64,000 nt of DNA, taken from NCBI GenBank assembly GCA_038030265.1, contig CM075938.1, positions 14,175,009-14,239,008 of the forward strand. The letters are read 5' to 3'. Position 1 is the stretch's first letter. Each line of letters opens with the position of its first letter. This DNA comes from Corythucha ciliata (lineage: Eukaryota; Arthropoda; Insecta; Hemiptera; Tingidae). The notes under the pieces were generated by a model that was not told where the DNA came from, did no database searches, and saw only the letters and a list, made by a program, of their open reading frames with translations. The translations under genes and the position numbers were made by a program. This document shows positions 56,331 through 64,000 of this stretch, one piece after another.

Positions 56331-58516
56331 CTTTAATCGGCTAATTCAATTATTATTGGCCCGATTGCGTGGCTGCCATACTCGGACAAATTCGTGAGGC
56401 CAAAAACACCGCAATCACACGCGAGAACACATGGGCGCACCAGTATCCCTAAAAGTCGGATTATTATTTTACCAAAACTGATAGTTCGCCTCCAGAAACT
56501 GATTACAAAACGCCACATCGGTAATTTAGCATTCAATTTGGACGCAAAGTCGCTAATTTCACTCATTTTAGTCATCTGTATCCGCTTACAAGCTTGGAGA
56601 GCACCAATGAATTGTTGGCCCTCCCAAAATTGAAACATTTTGGAGTTAATGGGAGGATTTTTCAATAAGAGGAAACTATATTTGAGGTTTTATCGTGAAA
56701 TAACGCCTAGGAAAAATGTAACTTCTTGGAAGATTTGAGAAAACAACACAAAAATTCGGTCAATGTGTGTACCTCGAACACTGTAGGCTGCCAGTTAAGA
56801 AATGTTTAAAAGCCGAAGATACAGAAAGAAAGGCTTTGTCTTAAAATACAAAAAGGATAATGAGTTGTATGTTGTACTCACCCGATCATGTATTAACAGC
56901 TATGACTCATCTCGGCTGAGGTTCATCTTGCCCGGCTGGGAAAATCACGAACGAAGCGTTTCAAAACTTGTTCGACCTGTATTTCCACTTGAATTCATAA
57001 CGTTATTATTAAGGCAAACTAACTCCAACCCTGGACTTATGTCACGGGGCGGAAACCATAGAGAAACGAGTAACACAAAAGGGTGTAAGAGAGGGAGGGG
57101 GATGCATTTAAAAACAAAAAAAAAAAAAAAGAAACAGGAAAGATAAGCTTTAAAAAAAAAACGAGACTGTCTGGGTGGGTTAAAGCCCTTTAAATGAAAC
57201 GAAGAGGTTGGGATAAAAAGGGGGGGTTGAAAGGACTTTTAGTGCGTTGCAGGGACGCAATATCCACCCCCGGAGGGTCAAGAAACAGGGTGAACCGCCC
57301 CCAACGCTTTGAGGGTCCTCCACCCTCTCTTGAAAGGCGGAGGAAATTTCTTATGGAGAGCCGACGGGGAAGCTAATATTTTTTGCCAATTTACCAAATT
57401 TCAATTAATTACATTATACAATTTTCATTTTTATTGATCACAATGATTTTAATTAAATACATATGCCTGTTGTAGCGCCTGTTACAAGATTAATTCTCCA
57501 AATTGAGTGGAAAATAAGTAATTAATTAAATTAATAAATAAATGAAGAAAAAAAATATAAAAAGGGCGGTATAAGACTTAAAGGGGACGAGCGAAAAGAG
57601 GTATGAAAGAAAATTATTATTTACATTACAATATAATTCGTGTTTAAAAATGTTAACGTTATAAAGAACATAAATCATACACGTTCAATATTTTTTTTCT
57701 TTTTTCCATCATCGAGATTTTCTAGAAGCGTATCGACAATATAACTACGTTTTTTTTTTTGTTTTTTTTGTTCAAGTTAAGCCAAAGCATAGTTATACCA
57801 GCAGGAAAATGTAATTTGTCTGGAAAATTCACAACCCAAAAATTAGGGAAAACAAAAACTATAAAATTAAATATTGGCACAACAGTTTTGTCTCCAAACG
57901 ATGATGTTCGTTAATCGAGGGAAGTGAAGTGTCAAATTTCAAACGAACGAAAGAAAAATTGCGCCCGCTTGTGTATACGTCAATTACTCTCTTTTTAATC
58001 GGTTTCAACTTTACTAATCGAACTTTCCACCGTGATTGAACCCGATAAACCCAAAATCACAAAATAGTCTTTTTTCTATGAAGTAATACTTTTTTACCAC
58101 CGCGGTTAAAAAAATACTTTCGTCGGCAATAAGTGAGGGGGGGGGGGCTTTTAATTAGTTCTTAAAACTAATTTTACCAATTTCTTAAACGTAATATTTA
58201 AATATTTATAAATTTTTAATCATTTTATCTTTGTAACAATTCGAGTTAATTCGAAAAATAAAACTTATCGAAAAAATTAGGGGTACAAATGAACTTTTAT
58301 ACTGGCCTACGCCAGTGGCGAAATTTCATTATCCACAAGAAAGCGTTACGATGTCTTTTTCTCCTCGATAGCACTTTGAAAGGGAGGGGGGATTCACAAA
58401 ACTCCGGCCATCTAAGGTCTTAAGAGACTAAAAATCCCAATTAACTCCTCAACAAAGAGTGCACAAAGACCGATTATGGAGGGCTACGGTTGCCCGATAT
58501 TAGTAAAAACGTGTGA
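56330..58516. other. Downstream flank of the CAMSAP gene; no supported gene
   Basis: Mostly unique, very AT-rich from 57.4 to 58.3 kb, with A- and G-runs. A - strand AG/GT pair near 56880-56933 bounds a segment closed in all frames. No gene called. Confidence 0.4.
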
Positions 58517-58522
58517 TTTATT
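58517..58522 (-). terminator. Possible polyadenylation signal of the CAMSAP gene
   Basis: TTTATT on the + strand (AATAAA on the - strand), about 145 nt past the CAMSAP stop. Confidence 0.4.
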
Positions 58523-58666
58523 TCGTTCTCTCTCTCTTTTTAAAGGCGTTATTTTATCACGGGGAAGTTGGGGGGGGGGGAGTTAGTCGAACAGAAAAAG
58601 GAAGAAAACAAAACAAACACAATTGAAACAGTTCGGGGTTGGGGGGGGGGGATGAATTCGCTTTGA

Positions 58667-58811
58667 CTAAATGACAAGAGCCATGTCTCGCTTGCTGGGT
58701 AAATTGACTTTTTTACCCTGCCATAGGCTGTTGTGAATGGTGAACGCGTCTATCGTCACCGTCAAATGTTTCGTGTGAACTTGTGAAAAACACTTGCCGC
58801 CGGAATTGTAC
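58667..58811 (-). CDS. CAMSAP terminal exon (end of CKK)
   Basis: Acceptor CATTAACAG|GT in phase 2; 145 nt; YNSGGKCFSQVHTKHL and TVTIDAFTIHNSLWQ align with the end of CKK domains. Found from homology, not length. Confidence 0.9.
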
Positions 58812-61800
58812 CTGTTAATGGATACAACAAATAATAAGTGTCCGGTAAATTAAAAAGAAGTTCCTTGGGTGTCCCGTGCATGGATGGTTCACAAAAAAAG
58901 GTTGATTGGAGGGGGAGAGGTGCACAAAATGGGTTAGTAAACAAGATGGGTCAATTCTCCGGTTGACAATGGGCGGTGGGAGACCGTCAAAGGGTGGAGG
59001 TAGTGAATTGGGCTCGAAAGCCCCTAATACTACGGTTACCAGAGGTCCTCCTTTAAGAAGGATGGTCTTATTTATAGTTTGTGGTCCTATGGGATTCTCA
59101 AAAGGACCATGAATGGTCCTTTTTGAAGAGCCTCATGAATATGAGTGAAATAAATTAATTATAAGACACAAGTTAGCTTCCCTCGTGAATGAAGTGCTCT
59201 CTACACTAGTAAATAATACAAAATCTTGAAATTTCGCCTTCAAAACTGATTTTACCACATCAAAAATTGCAATTTTCCGGGGAGATAGTCAATTTTAGCG
59301 AAAAAAAAACTGGCAAAGTAGCTTGGAAACTGATAATTTTGACCCCCCCACCCCACCCGAAAAACCAATTCACGCAGTAAACTACAAAATACCCCAGAAC
59401 CTGATTGGTTTGGCTATAAAACGAGTTAAATCAAATTTGACTCAAATAAAAAACGGTAAAAAATGGCTTTTTGACCGTGAAACTTATTGAATCTGAGGTT
59501 TATCTCAAATATACCGTCAATATCACTCTCGTCAACAACCACAACCAGGTACCACAACAAGGTAGTTTGTTATTTGTTGGAATTTTTAAACAAAAAATTT
59601 GAAATTTTAAGTTAACCTCAAATTGTTCAGCTTCTAAAGCGTTTTTTAAAGGAAGGGCCGGTCAACCTTTTTTGGTCGTGGGCCATAAAAAGCACAACGC
59701 TTTGATCTTAACAAACGACTTGAAAAACATAAGTTAACCACAGTATAATAGCGTTTTCCATTTGCACAACAGATGTGCCCTGGGACAGCTCATTGCAGTG
59801 CCGGCCTTAGTCATTTGGCCCCCTTGGACGAATCTTTCACTAACGACCCCGTGATTTTGCCTTCAGGAGCCGTGAATTAGCGATTTGTCTCCATTTTAGC
59901 CTCAAATTAGCGATTTTTCTGGCAACGACTTTGTGTTTTTCCTGATTTGAGCCACTAATGAGCTATTTTACCCGTGAATTAGCGCTATATTTTCTAATTT
60001 TAGCCACGAAGCTGCCTTAGGAAACCGCGACTTGCCATTTACTGAATTTATTTCTGGGAATTAGCAAATGTTATCAATTTAACCCCATAAATAGCAATTT
60101 ATCTTGACTTCAGCTGTGAATTAGCGTTTCACCTAATTTTAGCAAGCCATCAATAAGAGTTTTTTCCCCCAATTTTCGCTGCGAATTAACTCTTTTTCAT
60201 AATTTTATCCCTGAATTAGTGCATTTTCCTCATTCAGCCCTGGATTAGCGATTTTGTTCACTTTTTTAAGACCCCAAGTTACCTTCAGAAGCCGAATTGC
60301 GCGTATTGTCTCCATTTTAACCACGAATTAGCGTTTTTTCCACACGTCAGCGCTTCTACATCTTCTCAATTTTATCGGTGAATAACCGATTTTTCCCCAT
60401 TTTAGCAGCGAATTAACGATAATTGCCATTTTAGCCGCATATTAGCAATTAATCATCATTTTAGCCGTGACTTAGCGATTTATCTGAAATTTGCAGTGAA
60501 GTCGTGTTTTTCCTTATTTCGGTCGCTAATTAGCGATTTTTCTCGTTTTCATCCTTGAATTAGCAACGTTTCTTAATTTTAGCTGCAAATTGGCGATTTG
60601 CTTTGCTTTTAGCTGTGGATTAGCTTTTTTTCGCAGTTTGTGCCACGAACTTGCCTTCAGAATCTGAAAATAGCAGTAGTTTCCATACTTCTAGCTTCTA
60701 AGCGCTTTTTATTTTTCACAATTTATTCTCCCCGTTATTCGTGAATCCGTGATTTTAGCCGCTAAAGAGCGATTTTCCCCAATTTTTCTTTATTTTCCCC
60801 CGCGAATTAGCGTTTCTTTCATTATTAGCCTTGAATTAGTTTTTTCAGATTGAGCCGCGAACTTGCGTTCCGAATAAGCCGAGAGTTCGTGTTTTCGAAA
60901 TTTTTGGCGCGAATTAGCGCTTTTCTTCAAAATCATTAGTGAATTATAGATTTTTTTCAGTTTTATCCGCGAATTAGCGTTTCGTAATTTTAAACGCAAA
61001 TTACTTCTTTTTACACTTTATCCGCGATTTTAGCGCTTTTCCTCAATTTTAGCCGCGAAGTAGCGTTTTACCTCGCGAATTAGCAATGTATTTTTCTTAA
61101 TTTTATTAGTGAGTTAGCAATTTTTTCCATATATATATAATTTTTGAAATATAATTTCAATAATTAATCATTTATCTCAAATTCAGCCCCAAATTAGCGT
61201 TATTTTCACTTTTTTGGTCTGGATTAAGTGCCACTTAGCGGAGGATTAGTTGCCCAGGAGGAGGCGCGCGAATTGTAGCGTTTTCCATTTGCACAAAAAT
61301 CCGAGGGGCGCCCAAATCCAACATTAAAAATGATTATTTACCACTGTAGGCCATGTATTTACCACGGGCGGGTCACTGTGAAAGGCTCAGCGGGCCATTT
61401 CTTGGTTGGCCACCTCTGATTTAGGGTCTGAACCTCGTGTTCATTCAGTGACCAAACAGACGTTGTGGTCAAAAAACAAAATTTGGAGGTTAACAATCAG
61501 AGAAATTACTAGTAGGGCGGGAAATAGTGACGAAAGTGGAAATATTCAGGGCTAAGCAGAAATGAAATTGCCAGATTCGGGGCTAAAATTGCAAGCGGTA
61601 GCCAAAGTGTCGAGATTCGATCAATTACAACCACGCAATTGCCAGTGTCTAGGCTAAATATCCGTAAAATAGTCGAAAACTCTATGTTTACAACTGTGAA
61701 CAGTCGCGAAATCACTATTTTAGGGGGAAAACCAGCGAAATTATGAAGCAATAATTTTGCTTTTTAAGGTGATTAACGTATTTTTAAGCTAAATATCCAT

Positions 61801-64000
61801 GAAATTGGAAGTTAAGTGATTGTAAATTTGCAAAATTGCAAGTTACTGCTCATTATTAACGCGAATTTGCAAATTTTGATACCATTTTTTTTAGTGAGCC
61901 TAGGAATCTGGGTTAACTGCCCCCGACAGCACCAAAGGCCTATTTAATATTGCCACGAAATGGCATCGCTCCAAGAAAAAAATTGTTAAATTGCATGTAT
62001 CGGATAGATATTCGGGGCGGGTTTTCACGAAATCACTAGTTTCTGGTCTTTATTTGTGCGAAACTGCCATTTTCTGGTCTTCATTATCGTGAAATTGCAA
62101 GTTTCGGGACTTATTTTTCGTGACCGCTGAAAACGGTCTAGCCGACCACGCTAGAGCCCCAAGTCTGAAGAATAGCCGCAAAATGTCAGTATTTTTGGGC
62201 TAAATATCCGCGAAATTGAAAGTTTTCTGGCTGAACATTCGCGAAGTGGCAAGTTTCAAGCATTCACTTGAGCGAATTTGCAAGTTTGAGGTAAAAATAT
62301 TAGCGAAATTAAAAGTTTCTTGCAAGTTTCGGACAGATATTCGGGAAATCGCTAGATTCTGGTCTTTATTTTCTAGAAATTGCAAGTTTCGGGACTTTTT
62401 TTTTCGTGATCGCGGAAACCGGTCTAGCCGACCTTGAGAGAGCCCAAAGTCTTAAGAATAGCCGCAAAATTTCAACATTTTGGAGCTAAATGGCAAGTTT
62501 GAGGCCTTCAATTGAGCGATTTTGCAAGATACTGGTCTTCACTTTCACAAAATTGCAAGTTTGAGGACAAAATATTAGCGAAATTGGAAGTTTCTGGTCC
62601 TAAATTTCGCGAAATTGCTAGTTTCTGGTCTTCATTTTCGCGAAATAGCAAGTCTCTTGGCACTTTTTTTAAAAGTGGGCACGGAAATGACAAAATACCA
62701 GTTGAGCCAGGGCTCAATATCCGCGAAATGTTTGATTTTGGGGTCGTTTTGAGGCGGCGGAACCCAGCCTCTTGAGGCTGACCCAGGCTTTGAGGCCACC
62801 CGGCCTCAAAGCCTGATGGATAACTACGAAATTTGCAATTTCCAGGCTGAATATCCGCGGCATTGTTTTTAATTGGAGATTAATTGCTCTTTAAAATGAG
62901 CCAGATCCATGAAATTGCTCTTTAAAAAGAGCCAGATTCATGAAATGCTCTTTAAATAAGCCAACGCTCTCGAAATTTTGATTTCAAAGGCGTGAAATAC
63001 GAGTTGGCCTTTATAGCTAACCCTACAAAACTGTTTTTATCCCCCCGCGAAATTAGTTTTTCCAACTACTAAGCCCCACGAAATTGCTTTTATGCAAAGC
63101 TAAACCCGTGAAATTAATTGTAATCAGAGCCGAAATCGATCAGGAAACGATCAGGGTGCTGGCTATTCGAAATATGTTGCAGCCGATGGGGGGGGGGGGA
63201 GACTGATCCCTGCTAACGCGTGAGTTAGCAAAATTTCTCGTCTACTTAAAATATCGTCTTTAAAACTACCGAAAACGTTGATTTGAAGACTTCAAAAACC
63301 TTTCTGGACCTTAAAAGTCGGGTCTTGTGGAAACCGCGAAGTCGTGCATTTCATAAAAATCACAACAAGATTATTGAAAGCTTTGTAGAGGAAATTTCGG
63401 GACCACCTAAATTGATATTTTGGAGAAGTCATTGAGGAGATTTCAGTAAATCCCTTAATAAAACGTTCAATTCGTTATTAAGTGCAACAATACTAGCGCT
63501 TGACGGGTGGGGAAGGGAATTTTTGGCACTTGGAAAGAGTCCAGGGAGCTAGCCGTGGTATTTCCCTACCAACTGGAAAATCGTTCAAAAAGAAAAACTC
63601 ACTTGAAAAATTTGTCGAACATCCTATCGGTGACTTGTTTGGGCCCAGTTCCGTACAATTTCCCCACTTCTTCCGAATCGGGGAAGTACTCGTACAAAGC
63701 TCTGAACTGGCAGCCCGCGTCTCTAAACAGAATCAAGAAATGTCTCGCTTCCGCCCGGTTAATCTCCTCGATGACGCGCATTTTCGCCGTTTGATTGACA
63801 ACGCCCGGGAATACGCAGTATTCGACGGCGTTCAGTATGATGCCCTGCAATTGATTTGAATCGTACAAAACAATTTAACCCCCCGAAATCCTATTTTTTT
63901 TTTTTTTTTTTTTTACTTTATTGCTTTTAGTGGCAGGCTGACGATACAATCGAGGGCCATTGTAGTCGCTACCGGCGTCTGACATGTTATCGTCGAAACG
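58667..64000 (-). CDS. CAMSAP/Patronin (microtubule minus-end binding), 3' part with CKK domain
   Basis: CAMSAP/Patronin proteins bind and protect microtubule minus ends through a C-terminal CKK domain. Three - strand exons (64000-63917, 63844-63603, 58811-58667) join in frame (phases 0 and 2) into 156 C-terminal residues. Exon a carries SDYNGPRLYRQPATKSNK, the family's linker into the CKK. Exon b carries the first two thirds of the CKK: HFLILFRDAGCQFRALYEYF and KLYGTGPKQVTDRMF, near-identical in style to known CAMSAPs. Exon c completes it with YNSGGKCFSQVHTK and TIDAFTIHNSLWQ, then a short tail and TAG at 58669-58667. Introns are 72 nt and 4791 nt; the long one holds family A, B, C and E arrays. 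The N-terminal CH domain and coiled coils lie outside the window. Paralogue (CAMSAP1/2/3 or Patronin) not assignable. Confidence 0.93.
59100..59123. repeat. Near-perfect palindrome in CAMSAP intron
   Basis: AAAAGGACCAT and ATGGTCCTTTT with two bases between; could form a tight hairpin. Confidence 0.75.
59220..59460 (+). repeat. Family E array
   Basis: GAAACTGATAATTTTG and AAAACTGGCAAAG units. Confidence 0.5.
59860..61280 (+). repeat. Family A array, forward, within CAMSAP intron
   Basis: GCGAATTAGCG, T run, TCAATTTTAGCC units. Confidence 0.75.
61490..62830 (+). repeat. Family C array within CAMSAP intron
   Basis: GCGAAATTGCAAGTTTC and GGTCTTTATTTTC units. ACCGGTCTAGCCGACC-like segments appear near 62128 and 62419, giving a longer period of about 290 bp. 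Confidence 0.7.
62860..63130 (+). repeat. Family B array within CAMSAP intron
   Basis: GAAATTGCTCTTTAAA and AGAGCCAGATTCATG units. Confidence 0.6.
63603..63844 (-). CDS. CAMSAP exon b (CKK core)
   Basis: Acceptor AATCAATTGCAG|GG, donor TTCAA|GTGAGT; 242 nt, phase 0 to 2. A longer open frame exists because the flanking intron bases happen to stay open. Confidence 0.93.
63917..64000 (-). CDS. CAMSAP exon a (partial, runs off the window)
   Basis: 28 codons to donor AATAAA|GTAAAA. The following 72 nt intron contains an A-rich run (T on the + strand) near its donor. Confidence 0.85.

Noticed and set aside
56802..57146. 114-codon + strand frame, and an AG/GT-bounded segment on the - strand at 56880-56933
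   Set aside because: The frame ends in a poly(A) tract without homology; the - strand segment has stops in all three frames.

Overview
This is a window of animal (metazoan) nuclear DNA, probably from an invertebrate and plausibly an arthropod. The evidence is spliced genes with canonical GT/AG junctions, a transmembrane channel-like (TMC) gene, a CAMSAP/Patronin CKK-domain gene, an RNase H2 subunit C gene, poly(A)-tailed Jockey/R1-like retrotransposons, a tRNA-derived SINE and several MITEs. The species cannot be named from the sequence. Most ORFs of 60-150 codons here are chance openings in AT-rich repeats.

Genes. Three are reconstructed exon by exon with matching splice phases. (1) RNase H2 subunit C, + strand: exons 35495-35618, 45150-45382 and 45438-45467, 128 aa, with a 9.5 kb first intron. 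(2) TMC protein, - strand: exons 48738-48570, 48498-48355, 48293-48193 and 48130-46292, 750 aa, convergent with (1). (3) The 3' end of a CAMSAP/Patronin gene, - strand: exons 64000-63917, 63844-63603 and 58811-58667, encoding the CKK domain, with a 4.8 kb last intron. A fourth, unidentified - strand gene starts at 29661 (exons 29661-29549 and about 29266-29092). Weaker start-exon candidates lie at 21419 (-), 13759 (-) and 5923 (+).

Repeats. More than half of the window is arrays of degenerate ~30 bp units. Several families (A to E, G below) have almost the same period and a shared GCGAAATT-like head, and occur in both orientations in alternating blocks. The largest forward blocks of family A sit inside at least four copies of a longer dispersed element (about 7.4-9.1, 23.6-25.3, 30.9-33.5 and 38.7-41.6 kb). 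That element has a conserved head (CAGTGGCGGACC-like) and a conserved non-array tail, so the arrays appear to travel as cargo of a mobile element.

Mobile elements. LINE copies or remnants at 95-690, 36340-38652 and 17587-17889; a SINE with a perfect 14 bp target duplication at 10413-10609; a tRNA-like gene in a ~400 bp insertion at 24.0-24.4 kb; MITEs at 42205-42589 (TAA duplication), 50195-50492 (TTTAA duplication), 50740-50872 and 54858-54973; and a family of TAGGGTGACC-type elements at 10.7, 25.6, 31.4 and 32.2 kb.

Layout. 0-3 kb LINE tail and arrays; 3-6 kb mostly unique; 6-11 kb arrays and SINE; 11-15 kb mostly unique; 15.5-19.6 kb arrays; 19.7-22 kb unique; 22-28 kb arrays with the tRNA-like insertion; 28.7-30.5 kb unidentified gene; 30.6-34.7 kb arrays; 35.5-45.5 kb RNase H2C with its repeat-filled intron; 46.3-48.7 kb TMC; 49.4-56.3 kb arrays and MITEs; 56.3-64 kb CAMSAP 3' end with its repeat-filled intron. 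Recognisable genes have either tiny introns (55-72 nt) or giant ones packed with these repeats.
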